A stretch of 64,000 bases of DNA from JAICKM01 sp038228295 (GTDB taxonomy: Bacteria; Chloroflexota; Chloroflexia; QHBQ01; JAICKM01): contig JBBRPH010000003.1 of NCBI GenBank assembly GCA_038228295.1, forward strand, positions 87,306 through 151,305, read 5' to 3'. Under the pieces are notes generated by a model. It searched no databases. It had not been told where the DNA came from and was given only the letters and a program-made list of their open reading frames with translations. Each line of letters begins with the position of its first letter. The first letter of the stretch is position 1. Shown piece by piece: positions 26,184-33,997 of the stretch. The translations under genes and the position numbers were made by a program.

Positions 26184-28340
26184 TTAAGACAGTGCTGGGC
26201 CGATGTGCAGCGTACCGTTAGGGTGGGCATATAGTACGTAGGCCAGCCAGGTGGAATTGCCGGGGTTGGCTTGGCGGATCGCTTGGCGTGCCGCCCGGCA
26301 GGCGACCCCGAACGTCTGGCCCTCGTGTAGGCTGTCATAGAAGTGCTGCGCGAACTGCGCGGCCAAATCGTCTTGCACTTCCCAGTTGGTACCCACGAAG
26401 GCCGCAGCCCCAAACGGCAACAGCCGCTCCACCCAACCGCCGATACCACTGAGAGCCAAGTCTTCGCGCCCGGAATGGCAGGCGTTGATAAACACCAGCG
26501 GGGCGGAGCGGGTTAGCCCGGCCACCAAGTCGCTGCCTACTAGATCATCGGTGGTTAGCCGGCTGGTGCCGAGTTGGATCGCCGCGCCCAGGCCCGCACC
26601 GGCCTGGAAGCTGCCGTGTGTGGCGATGTGCAGCAGGTTGACCCGGCCGCTGCTCAGGGCGGCGAGTACATCGTCGCGCGTGCCGACGGGTGGCGTGTAC
26701 AGCGTCAGCGGCGACCACGCCTGCGACAAGCCCTGAAGGTACCGGTTTTCCGTCTGGGCCGCCGGCAGGCCGACTTGCGGCACCACTGAGCAGAGTTCTT
26801 GCACCCGGATTTGGTTAGGGATGCGGCGCAGGTTTCTGCCCAGCAGCCAGCGGCTCATCACGAACTGCATACACCAGAAGTTGCACAATGCCGGGTCCAG
26901 GCCGTCGCCGGTGTTGAACGGCTTGACGATCTCCCACGGAATCCACGGCTCGGTGCTGTAGATCAGTAACGTCTGGACCTGCGGCGCGAATGTTTTGTAG
27001 AATGCTTTAACCCCTTGCGGCAACGCCCAATAGAGGTTCTCGCCGATCTTGTCGAGCGCGTCGGTGGCGGCTTTAGTAGCGGCGGCGGCGTTGGGGCCGC
27101 TCGGCACCGCCGACTTGGCCGCTTGACTCAGGAGGGTGTAGCGCTGCTGCGCCCAGCCCTGCACGTCGTTGAGCGGCATCCGGTCAATCGCGGTGATGGT
27201 TGTGACCCCCTTTTGCGGCCAAAGGTAGCTGAACAGCAGTTGATCGCCGTGTTCACGGTCAAGTTCGATATATAGAACCAAGTCCGCATCGGCTATTGCT
27301 CCGCTGCCGGGCGGAGGTAGGGCCAACGCCTCCATGGCGGTGGGCGCAGTTGCCGGCACGGCCACGCCCACCCGGATGGTGAGGATGCGCTGCGCTAGTA
27401 TGTCCATCCCCTGGTAAAAGACCAGCTTAACCTCTTGTGCGCCGCTTATGCCCGCTTTGGCCCGCAGCTTGAAGTCCACCGGCGGGCTGTCGGCTTCCGC
27501 CGGAATCTCCAGCGTCGCGCCGGTGGAAGTCAGGATGTTGAAGCTGTTGGCGCGGATCTGGATCTGGATCGGTGCCGCGCCGGTGGCGTGACCGTCCACA
27601 CTGGTCGCCAACATCGTGACGTGCGGTGCCTGTGGATCGTTGGCGCGCTGCTGCATCGTCAGTTGCACCCGCACGGCGAACTCCTCTTGCGGCATGACAG
27701 TCGCCGGCGCGGTGACGCTAGCGTAGCGTTGCACTTGGGGGGGCACCACAACGGAGGGGCCAATGCGGGGCGCACTTTCTGCGGAGGGGCCAATGCGGGG
27801 CGCACTTTCTGCGGAGGGGCCAATGCGGGGCGCACTTTCTGCCCCACCGCTCTGACCGCTTAAATCAGCGGGGTGGATATTACCGGGGTCTTTACTGGTG
27901 CCGTCGGCAATGCTGGGCAGTGTGAAGCTGTGCGGGTCCGGGAGTGCGGCGCTCGTCGCTTGCCAAGCGCTCAAGGCAGCCTGCAACGGCGCGCATAGCG
28001 CCGCCGGCACGCCCGGTAGCACGACAAGGGCTTCGCCTTGTTGCCAGGCTTGTACATACCCGGCAATTTGGTCGGCAACGACTCCGGCTTGCGTCAGTAG
28101 CTGTGCTACTTCATCAGTGGTAATCGGCGATTGCACGCTACCGCCCCAAGTGCTGATGATCATTGTTCGCAGGCCGCTGCCCATATTTTGCATGGCGATC
28201 CAGCCGCCGCGCACCATCTCGCGCCCGCTAGGGCCGCCTGCACTGGGGACGGCGGCGGCGCGTTCCAGCGTTTTCAGCAACACCCGCGCCGGCACGGCTG
28301 CCACCAGCGTCACGGGCTTTGACCAGTCCATAGGAGTCAT
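26184..28340 (-). CDS. CHAT-domain (caspase/separase-clan) protease
   Basis: The 718-residue protein ends in a CHAT peptidase domain (about 440-718). The catalytic dyad is visible: His near 572 in LLHIATHGSF and Cys near 617 in VFINACHSG, followed by the conserved GAAAFVGTNWEV. About residues 1-130 form an unassigned N-terminal domain. A linker follows with a 10-residue repeat present three times (27751-27840), then a beta-rich region (about 210-330) that may be an Ig-like or CBM-like fold. AGGAGG precedes the ATG. CHAT proteases cleave specific partner proteins, often on activation by a sensor. The two-TM and acidic-repeat neighbours are candidate partners. Confidence 0.92.
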   Translation of the reverse strand: MTPMDWSKPVTLVAAVPARVLLKTLERAAAVPSAGGPSGREMVRGGWIAMQNMGSGLRTMIISTWGGSVQSPITTDEVAQLLTQAGVVADQIAGYVQAWQQGEALVVLPGVPAALCAPLQAALSAWQATSAALPDPHSFTLPSIADGTSKDPGNIHPADLSGQSGGAESAPRIGPSAESAPRIGPSAESAPRIGPSVVVPPQVQRYASVTAPATVMPQEEFAVRVQLTMQQRANDPQAPHVTMLATSVDGHATGAAPIQIQIRANSFNILTSTGATLEIPAEADSPPVDFKLRAKAGISGAQEVKLVFYQGMDILAQRILTIRVGVAVPATAPTAMEALALPPPGSGAIADADLVLYIELDREHGDQLLFSYLWPQKGVTTITAIDRMPLNDVQGWAQQRYTLLSQAAKSAVPSGPNAAAATKAATDALDKIGENLYWALPQGVKAFYKTFAPQVQTLLIYSTEPWIPWEIVKPFNTGDGLDPALCNFWCMQFVMSRWLLGRNLRRIPNQIRVQELCSVVPQVGLPAAQTENRYLQGLSQAWSPLTLYTPPVGTRDDVLAALSSGRVNLLHIATHGSFQAGAGLGAAIQLGTSRLTTDDLVGSDLVAGLTRSAPLVFINACHSGREDLALSGIGGWVERLLPFGAAAFVGTNWEVQDDLAAQFAQHFYDSLHEGQTFGVACRAARQAIRQANPGNSTWLAYVLYAHPNGTLHIGPALS
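27751..27840 (-). repeat. 3 x 30-bp tandem repeat in the CHAT gene
   Basis: Three copies lie at 27751-27780, 27781-27810 and 27811-27840, identical apart from one base in the first. Each encodes ESAPRIGPSA in the linker between the N-terminal and middle domains. Near-perfect DNA identity indicates recent expansion. Confidence 0.95.
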
Positions 28341-28415
28341 AGGGGTTCCTCCTGCTAGGGGTTACAACAGTCGGCTGCCAAACTGATTATAGCATGAACG
28401 CGGGGCAAAAGCAGG

Positions 28416-28447
28416 GGTGGCGGGTGGGACTAGTCCCACCCGCCACC
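28416..28447 (-). terminator. Perfect 32-base palindrome after the acidic-repeat gene
   Basis: The stem is fully self-complementary (16 bp each side, centre at 28431/28432). On the minus strand it is followed by CCTGCTTTTGCC, so it probably terminates the gene at 28474 ahead of the CHAT gene. Confidence 0.65.
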
Positions 28448-28473
28448 GGGGTTGTAACAGCACGCGCTTGCGT

Positions 28474-29217
28474 CTAGGCCAGCGAAGGGCCTTCTTCGTC
28501 GTCCTCGTCGTCTTCGTATTCTTCGTCATCCACTCCATCACCGGTTGCTTCGATTTGGGCAGCGATGGCCTCGACTTCCTGCACCACATCGTCGGGCATC
28601 CCAACCTGGCCGGCGAAATCGGTGAAACGCTCCTGCCCCATCATCATGCGCGCGTTAACTAGGCGCACCGTCATGGCCTCTTCCTGGCTCTCATAGCGCG
28701 TGCTGATCTCGTCTTCTACCTGCTTGGCGGCCACTTCGACCATCTCACTGGCGTCGGCCGGCATCCCCATCTGCTCGGCGAGGGTGGTAAAGTTCTCCGG
28801 CCCGATGATCATTCGCACGCCGACCAGTTCCTGGAACATCCGGCGGCTGGAGTCCTCATCTAGTTCGACTTCGTCCTCATCGTCAGCGGCCGGAGCGCCT
28901 GTCGCTCCGTTGGCACCCACGCCGTCGAGGGTGGGGGTGCTGAGGGGTCGCCCACTGATGTCCACCAACCCGCCGCTGCTACCAATCGGCCGCCCAGTGG
29001 CATCCAGCAAACCACTAGCGGTCGGGGCGGGCGCAGTAGGCTCGCCGCCGCTTTGGGCTACCGTCTGCTCAATATGTTCCAGTAGCTCGTCGGGCATCCC
29101 CATTTGGCGGGCCACTGTGTCGAAGCGGGACTGGCCGAGCTGCATCCGCAATTGGATGAGTTGGCGCATCGCCTCTTCAGGGCTGACCCCGCCACCCATC
29201 GCATCTGGATTATCCAT
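28474..29217 (-). CDS. Acidic protein with three copies of an unrecognised ~40-residue repeat
   Basis: The 247-residue product carries the motif RMxxGxxxFxxxAxQxGMP three times: RMQLGQSRFDTVARQMGMP (repeat about 18-54), RMIIGPENFTTLAEQMGMP (about 122-165) and RMMMGQERFTDFAGQVGMP (about 178-220). Each is followed by a Glu-rich helix. Linkers are Gly/Pro-rich and Asp/Glu-rich, and the C-terminus is strongly acidic (DDEEYEDDEDDEEG). I do not recognise the repeat. I chose the ATG at 29217 because GAAGGAG precedes it. It lies 134 bases upstream of the CHAT gene on the same strand and could be its substrate or regulator, an inference. Confidence 0.82.
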   Translation of the reverse strand: MDNPDAMGGGVSPEEAMRQLIQLRMQLGQSRFDTVARQMGMPDELLEHIEQTVAQSGGEPTAPAPTASGLLDATGRPIGSSGGLVDISGRPLSTPTLDGVGANGATGAPAADDEDEVELDEDSSRRMFQELVGVRMIIGPENFTTLAEQMGMPADASEMVEVAAKQVEDEISTRYESQEEAMTVRLVNARMMMGQERFTDFAGQVGMPDDVVQEVEAIAAQIEATGDGVDDEEYEDDEDDEEGPSLA

Positions 29218-29288
29218 CGTGATCTCCTTCTGGTGCCGGGGGTGCCGGCGATCCCGTTGCATGGGCAGCGGGGCTAGGGGTGGGCATG

Positions 29289-29317
29289 AAAAAAGGCGAA
29301 ACCCCAGGGCTTCGCCC
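29289..29317 (-). terminator. Terminator after the tRNA-Ser(GGA) gene
   Basis: GGCGAA and TTCGCC form the outer stem, with a GC-rich inner part, and the minus strand continues TTTTTT. Confidence 0.75.
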
Positions 29318-29328
29318 GCCGACGAGGG

Positions 29329-29415
29329 CGGAGAGGGTGGGATTCGAACCCACGAAGGATTGCTCCTTACCCGCTTTCCAGGCGAGCGCCATAAGCCGGA
29401 CTAGGCGACCTCTCC
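29329..29415 (-). tRNA. tRNA-Ser (GGA)
   Basis: The gene has 87 bases, with acceptor GGAGAGG/CCTCTCC, a long class II variable arm, and an anticodon loop containing GGA between CT and AA. The T loop is TTCGAAT, the discriminator is G and CCA is not encoded. Confidence 0.95.
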
Positions 29416-29456
29416 AAACAGTATAGGATTAGGCGAATTCGCGCCCTCTGACAGGG

Positions 29457-29543
29457 CGGAGAGGGTGGGATTCGAACCCACGGAGGCTTTTACCCCTCAC
29501 TCGTTTTCGAGACGAGCTCCATCAACCGCTCGGACACCTCTCC
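29457..29543 (-). tRNA. tRNA-Ser (CGA)
   Basis: The gene has 87 bases, with the same acceptor stem as the neighbouring serine tRNA and a class II variable arm. The anticodon stem is CTCGT/ACGAG around loop CTCGAAA, giving anticodon CGA. The discriminator is G and CCA is not encoded. Confidence 0.95.
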
Positions 29544-29587
29544 AAGAAAAAACCGGCCTGCTGATATGATCCACAGGCCGGCGGGGG

Positions 29588-29660
29588 TGTAGCCGATAGG
29601 ACTCGAACCTACGGCCTTTGGGTCCGCAACCCAACGCTCTATCCACTGAGCTACGGCTAC
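29588..29660 (-). tRNA. tRNA-Arg (GCG)
   Basis: Acceptor GTAGCCG/CGGCTAC, D stem GCTC/GAGC, anticodon stem TTGGG/CCCAA around loop TTGCGGA, and T stem GTAGG/CCTAT give a full cloverleaf with discriminator A. The anticodon is GCG, reading CGC/CGU. Most bacteria instead use ACG edited to ICG. CCA is not encoded. Confidence 0.93.
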
Positions 29661-29823
29661 ACGCAACGGGATTATACCACAGCCGCCTGGATTATGCAAG
29701 GGCGATTTGCGGCGGATTTTGCGCTGTGCTTTTTCGCGTAGCGCGACCCCGGCCCGACCGCCGAGGTCGCTACACGGATGCCGCTTCCCCGCACCCGCCG
29801 CCTGCATCCTGCGTGCGTCGGAT

Positions 29824-30381
29824 CTACTCGCCCCGCCCCTCGGCTGCGCGGTCGCCCACAGCGGACGTGACACGCTGGGCGGTGTCCCCGACGGTACTGC
29901 CCACGCGCTGGGCCGCGTCACCCAGGCGGGCGACGAGTCCGCCGAAGATGCGTCCGGCGTGGTCGGCCCCCAGCGTCTCATGCATCCGGTCGCGCACTTC
30001 GCTCTCCAGTTCGGTGATTTCCGCGTCCAACGCCTCACGCCGGCGGCGTAGTGTATTCAAATCGCCGAGTACCTTTTCCAGGCTGCGCGTGCGGAGGTTA
30101 GCCTTGCGTCCGCCCCGGCTACCGGCACCGCGTGTGCCGCCGCGCCCCACGCCGGCCGGTTTGCGCCCGCCGCCACGCCCCGGTTCGCCGGGGCGCCGCG
30201 CCGACAGCCCGCGCAACACCCCTTCGGTGATCTTATCGGCAAACGGCAAATGGTTTAGGCCGATCCTGACCTCTTTCAGGTTCGCGCTGGGATGCTCCTG
30301 GCGGTAGCTATCCATCGCGTCGCGCGTGATCGCTTTCTCTTCGTCGGTCAATTTGGGTCGAATAGTCGTCGTATCAGTCAT
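29824..30381 (-). CDS. Hypothetical protein with RG-rich linker and coiled coil
   Basis: The protein is 185 residues. An N-terminal ~65-residue helical domain (LTDEEKAITRDAMDSYRQEH and following) is joined by a Gly/Arg-rich basic linker (about 68-95, repeated GRGG/GSRGG) to a coiled coil (LEKVLGDLNTLRRRREALDA). An amphipathic Ala/Val tail follows with repeated GDTAQRV / GDAAQRV units. The basic RG linker could bind nucleic acid, but no known domain is recognised. AGGAG precedes the ATG. It lies 48 bases downstream of the TPR gene and shares its strand. Confidence 0.72.
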   Translation of the reverse strand: MTDTTTIRPKLTDEEKAITRDAMDSYRQEHPSANLKEVRIGLNHLPFADKITEGVLRGLSARRPGEPGRGGGRKPAGVGRGGTRGAGSRGGRKANLRTRSLEKVLGDLNTLRRRREALDAEITELESEVRDRMHETLGADHAGRIFGGLVARLGDAAQRVGSTVGDTAQRVTSAVGDRAAEGRGE

Positions 30382-30429
30382 TAGGGAGTTCTCCTGTGGG
30401 CGCGGCCCCGTCCGGTCGCGCTGCTGGAG

Positions 30430-32013
30430 CTACGCGGCAGGGGCATCGGTAGACCGATCCAGCCCTTTCCGTAGCGTGTCGCATAAAGCTGCCAAGTTGC
30501 GGCCGCGGGGGGCCAACCGAAACAGTTGCAGATCCGTCCAGGCGCTGCCGTTCCAAAATGGGACGGTGCTGCCGTTCGCGAGATGCCCCGCATCCAGTAA
30601 CAGGTAGCCGGCCTCTTGCCGTCCGGCATAACTGCCGAGCGTGCCGCTGAGATGGGCCGTCAACACTGCGCTGCACTCCGCTGTGTCGGCCAGGGTTAAC
30701 AGGGTCAGCCCTAGCGTTTCCAGCGCCGGCTCGCCCGTCCAGAGCAGTAGCGCCCCGGCGGTTGCTAGGCGTGGATAGAGCTTGGGCAAGCGTGCGGCCA
30801 CCACATCGGGTGGCGCCGAAGCCACCGCCCACGGTACACGTCGCCCGCTACTACCTAGCAGCCGCCGCAAAGGATGCACCGATAGCAGATCGTCCCAGCG
30901 TAGGTAGGGATAGCCGCCCCCGCCGGCCGGCGGCAGCATGGTGCCGGCGGCGACAGCCGCTGCCAATCGCCCCGGAAAGGCATCGCCGGGCGGGGGCGTG
31001 GTCGCCCGCAACTCGGCCAATGCTTCTTCGGTGCGGCCCAGGTTCGCTAATGCGGTAGCTCGAAGGCGTAGCGCCGCCGTCTGCACTGTGATCCCTTCGA
31101 GCGGCAACGGCTGCGTCTCGCCGGCGGCCAGCACGCGGTAAGCTAACGCATGATCGCCCAACACGCCTGCTACCTCCGCCAAGCGGGTGCGATCGAGCAG
31201 GCGACTCTCCGGCCCCAAAGCCGCCTCGGCTTTACATAACAGCAGCCACCCATCGGCCGCCGCGCCGCCCGCTGCCCAGCGCACGAAAGCCAGCGTTGCC
31301 AGCGCGTAGACATTGGGGCCAAGATCGTGCAGGGTCGCTTCGAGCGTGCCGGCAGCCTCGGCGGGTTGGCCGTTGTAGAATAAGGCCATGCTCAGATTGT
31401 TGCGTGGCTGCGGATAGCGTGGGGCCAGTCGGATCGCTTCGCGCAGGTCGGCTAACGCCTTCTCCGGCTCGCCGCTGAACAGCAAGCGCAAGCGCCCCCG
31501 CTCGGCTGCCATCAACGTCCTATCGCGCATGGCCGGCGACAGGCCATGCAACGCAGGATCTTCGCGCATAAAGCTGCTGAGGGTGGCAAGCAGCCCGGCG
31601 GCATCGGGCAAATCCGGCGCGGTCGGGGCGTGTTGCACCTCGGTATGGTAGTGGTGCAGGCTGTGCAGTGCGTGGACCGGGGCACCGGCCTGTAAATAGA
31701 CCTGTGCCAAGTGATACAACACTGTTGGATCACTTGGCGCCAGTAGCAACGCGCCGGCTAATTGTTCCAACGCCTGGGCCAATGCTCCGCTGCGCGTATA
31801 GAGCATTCCCAGCAGACCAAGAATAGCGGGCTGGTGTGGCACATCCTGATTCAGCCGTCGGCACAGCGCCAGTGCATCGCTGGTGCGGCCCTGCGCGGCC
31901 AGCCGACGCACCTGCTCCAACCGCGCCACCACCGCCGGGTCGGGGGCGCGTGGATCCCCCCCAGCCCGCCGGCCCGTACCCGGCGGGTCGCCCCCTGCTC
32001 GCTTACGCGCCAT
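30430..32013 (-). CDS. TPR-repeat protein
   Basis: The 527-residue product has a charged N-terminus and then tetratricopeptide repeats from about 30. Examples are GRTSDALALCRRLNQDVPHQ, ALEQLAGALLLAPSDPTV and PEKALADLREAIRLAPRYP, whose ALxxxxxALxxxPxxP pattern is canonical. The last ~150 residues are less repetitive and beta/alpha mixed. No signal peptide or membrane helix is seen, so it is probably a cytosolic scaffold. The start ATG at 32013 has AAGGGG about ten bases upstream. It is not tied to a known system; the RG-rich gene follows on the same strand. Confidence 0.82.
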   Translation of the reverse strand: MARKRAGGDPPGTGRRAGGDPRAPDPAVVARLEQVRRLAAQGRTSDALALCRRLNQDVPHQPAILGLLGMLYTRSGALAQALEQLAGALLLAPSDPTVLYHLAQVYLQAGAPVHALHSLHHYHTEVQHAPTAPDLPDAAGLLATLSSFMREDPALHGLSPAMRDRTLMAAERGRLRLLFSGEPEKALADLREAIRLAPRYPQPRNNLSMALFYNGQPAEAAGTLEATLHDLGPNVYALATLAFVRWAAGGAAADGWLLLCKAEAALGPESRLLDRTRLAEVAGVLGDHALAYRVLAAGETQPLPLEGITVQTAALRLRATALANLGRTEEALAELRATTPPPGDAFPGRLAAAVAAGTMLPPAGGGGYPYLRWDDLLSVHPLRRLLGSSGRRVPWAVASAPPDVVAARLPKLYPRLATAGALLLWTGEPALETLGLTLLTLADTAECSAVLTAHLSGTLGSYAGRQEAGYLLLDAGHLANGSTVPFWNGSAWTDLQLFRLAPRGRNLAALCDTLRKGLDRSTDAPAA

Positions 32014-32447
32014 GCTGCGGTCCCCTTAGTATCCCATGCCCGATCTACCTAGGTTACAATTCTGTTTGTGTTTTTCTTCTCTAAGATCTATTGTATAAGA
32101 CATTTCACGCGCCGTCAAGAGCAGTGGAGATGCAATTTTGTTTTGTGAGAACCAAATTTCCCTATAGCGAGTGTTATAGCAGCAATTCCGTGTTTAGCAC
32201 AAAAGCGAGAGCCTTCTCTACAAAGCGCGAGGAACTACAATAAACGCCTTCTTTGCGGAACAGGGAATGTAGCAGGCTATTTTGCGGAATGTGGCAGACC
32301 GCGCTGCAACAACCAAAGATAGTACCAAGCGCGGCCGGTACGGCAAAGATCACGACCGCTTCACAGGTGAACAACTGGCGCGTAGACCGACAACCGGCGC
32401 TAGCTGCTAGCGCCGGTTGTCGAGTTGCCGCATGGATCGCTCTGGCC
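32014..32447. other. Intergenic stretch without a credible gene
   Basis: The region is AT-richer than its surroundings. The only clear structure is a perfect 16-bp stem with a three-base loop (32388-32403 with 32407-32422). Neither flank has a T tract, so a terminator role is uncertain. Short open frames on both strands have no recognisable protein features. Confidence 0.5.
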
Positions 32448-32713
32448 TTACAATTTCGTTGCCCGCGTTTGGATCTGCGGCGGACAGGCGATCGCCTTTT
32501 CCGGCAAGGCTTTCAGGCGCTCTTCCAACGTCTTGATCCAGTCAATGATCTGTTGGAGGTTGTTCTTGCGCTCGGCCAGTTCACCTTCCAGCAGTAGGCT
32601 CAGCGCATTAGTCGGGGCCGGCTGGGGGGCTAGGCGACGGCCGGTTGCAGCCTAGACGCAGGCTGCGGCGGCGTGCGGTGCTCTGCCGACTCGTGGGTAT
32701 AGTCGCCTGTCAT
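32448..32713 (-). pseudogene. Frameshifted small coiled-coil protein
   Basis: A minus-strand ATG at 32713 (with GAGG upstream) opens MTGDYTHESAEHRTPPQPAS and soon meets a TAG. The frame shifted by one base continues without a stop as ALSLLLEGELAERKNNLQQI and onward through TLEERLKALPEKA to TAA at 32448-32450. The shift must fall between two stops, in the roughly 25 bases around 32630-32655. The joined product would be about 88 residues with a helical C-terminal half. It is either a decayed gene or a sequence error. The function is unknown. Confidence 0.5.
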
Positions 32714-32892
32714 GACCAAGCCTCGCGTTAGCGCGTACTTCAGCGGTACATACAAAGAAGCGTGCAAAAGAGACAAATCAACATCGGGGGATCAGCACAC
32801 GATAGTCTATTGCGGGCCGTGGGCTAAAGTTACGATACTACACGACCGCTAACAGCGTAATAAGCTTGGAAGAATCACCATCCAGGAGCGGA

Positions 32893-32923
32893 CTGCTGCG
32901 GGTGGGCACCCCGCCCGCAGCAG
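32893..32923. other. Stem-loop after the Ddn-like gene
   Basis: A 14-bp GC-rich stem (32893-32906 with 32910-32923, one G-T pair) lies just past the stop of the minus gene at 32935. There is no T tract, so it may be a 3'-end stabiliser or a weak terminator. Confidence 0.5.
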
Positions 32924-32934
32924 CACGGACACGA

Positions 32935-33357
32935 TTAGCCTACTCGCTCCAGCAGGACCACGGGGATTTGGCGGGTGGTTTTCGCCTGATATTCGGCGAA
33001 CTGGGGCGCCTGGGCGGCCTGCGCGGCATACAGCCGATCCCGCTCTGCGCCGCTTACAACCGTGGCGCGGGCCTGGAAGGTCTCCGTGCCTTGCTCCACC
33101 GTCACTTCGGGATGCGCCACCAGGTTATGATACCAATCGGGGTGGGTGGGCGCGCCGCCCTTGGAAGCAAACACCAGGATGCGGTCGCCATCGGTGCCAT
33201 AGACCAGCGGGCTGATGAGGCGGCGGCCGGTCTTGGCCCCGGTCGTCGTCAGCAGCAGCAAGGGTATCCCGGCAAACGGCCCGCTAACTTTGCCGGCGTT
33301 GGCGCGAAACTCGGCGATGACGCCCTGATTCCAATCATTCGGATTTACGTTCGTCAT
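32935..33357 (-). CDS. Ddn-like deazaflavin (F420)-dependent oxidoreductase
   Basis: The protein is 140 residues of the split-barrel F420H2-dependent quinone reductase / nitroreductase family (PF04075 type). The hallmark reads LLLTTTGAKTGRRLISPLVY, followed by VFASKGGAPTHPDWYHNL and HPEVTVEQG. Members use reduced F420 to reduce quinones or nitro compounds. The physiological substrate cannot be told. GAGGAG precedes the ATG. It lies alone between two decayed regions. Confidence 0.93.
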   Translation of the reverse strand: MTNVNPNDWNQGVIAEFRANAGKVSGPFAGIPLLLLTTTGAKTGRRLISPLVYGTDGDRILVFASKGGAPTHPDWYHNLVAHPEVTVEQGTETFQARATVVSGAERDRLYAAQAAQAPQFAEYQAKTTRQIPVVLLERVG

Positions 33358-33495
33358 GTGTTCTCCTCAATTGTCCAGCATAGTTGACCAGTGCGGTGGG
33401 CTGCTGGGGGTGAGCCGGCACCGCGCACATTACGCTCGCATCGCGATTATTCCGAACCGTAACCGGCGGAGCCTCTATAGAATATTGGGAATGGG

Positions 33496-33792
33496 TTAGA
33501 CTATCGTAGCGGCCTTTGCCCCCACATGCGGATAGCCTAGAATTTCGCCGCCTTCATACCGGCGGAAGAAGGCTTGGAACGCTCTGTCCAGCCGCACGTT
33601 GACGTTCTGCACAACCAGGCTATGCACGTCGGCGGGAGGGGCACTCCTGCCCATGGAAAACACCATATTCTTCCCAGTAGAGGTTCCGCTGTTCTAGCAA
33701 CCGGTTGTACATCCAGCGACATTCTCAAGTGCGCGAGCCTGCTTGATGGCTTGCGCCTTCGGGTAAATTCGGTAGAGAAAAACACGTCGCAC
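33496..33792 (-). pseudogene. IS605-family TnpB (OrfB) N-terminal remnant, frameshifted
   Basis: Three consecutive segments in different frames match the N-terminus of TnpB-type proteins. VRRVFLYRIYPKAQAIKQ comes from a GTG at 33792, then CRWMYNRLLEQRNLYWEEYG, then VHSLVVQNVNVRLDRAFQAF continuing FFRRYEGGEILGYP, ending at TAA 33496-33498. The RuvC catalytic part and zinc finger are absent, so nothing functional remains. It shows past IS200/IS605-type insertion. No tnpA is nearby. Confidence 0.8.
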
Positions 33793-33827
33793 ACTGCATT
33801 ATACCATAGTCTTAAGAACTTAGTACC

Positions 33828-33842
33828 GCCGTTCCCAACGGC
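33828..33842. repeat. Small hairpin upstream of the TnpB remnant
   Basis: GCCGTT (33828-33833) pairs with AACGGC (33837-33842) around CCC, 36 bases before the remnant's start. It could be a leftover IS605-type end hairpin, but this is uncertain. The rest of 33843-33997 has no gene. Confidence 0.3.
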
Positions 33843-33997
33843 CTATCGGCTGGGGAATGTAGTGGGCTTGTGGCGTACCTAATCCACACAAGACGTTAAC
33901 AAGATCCTAGTCATGACTTAACATCGTGCTCGTAAACTGAGAAATGTTTATGTTTGCCCTGCGGCCGCTCCCCCGGCCGCTACCAAGGAGAAGTCCG

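Noticed and set aside
27751..27840. Regularly spaced 30-bp repeats that could suggest a CRISPR array
   Set aside because: The copies are contiguous without spacers and encode a protein linker in frame.
29490..30038. Minus-strand open frame of 182 codons
   Set aside because: It runs through two tRNA genes and the end of another gene, and shows no protein features.
32174..32374. Minus-strand open frame of 66 codons in the gap before the TPR gene
   Set aside because: No ribosome site, unusual Cys/Leu-rich composition and no recognisable features; it may be chance.
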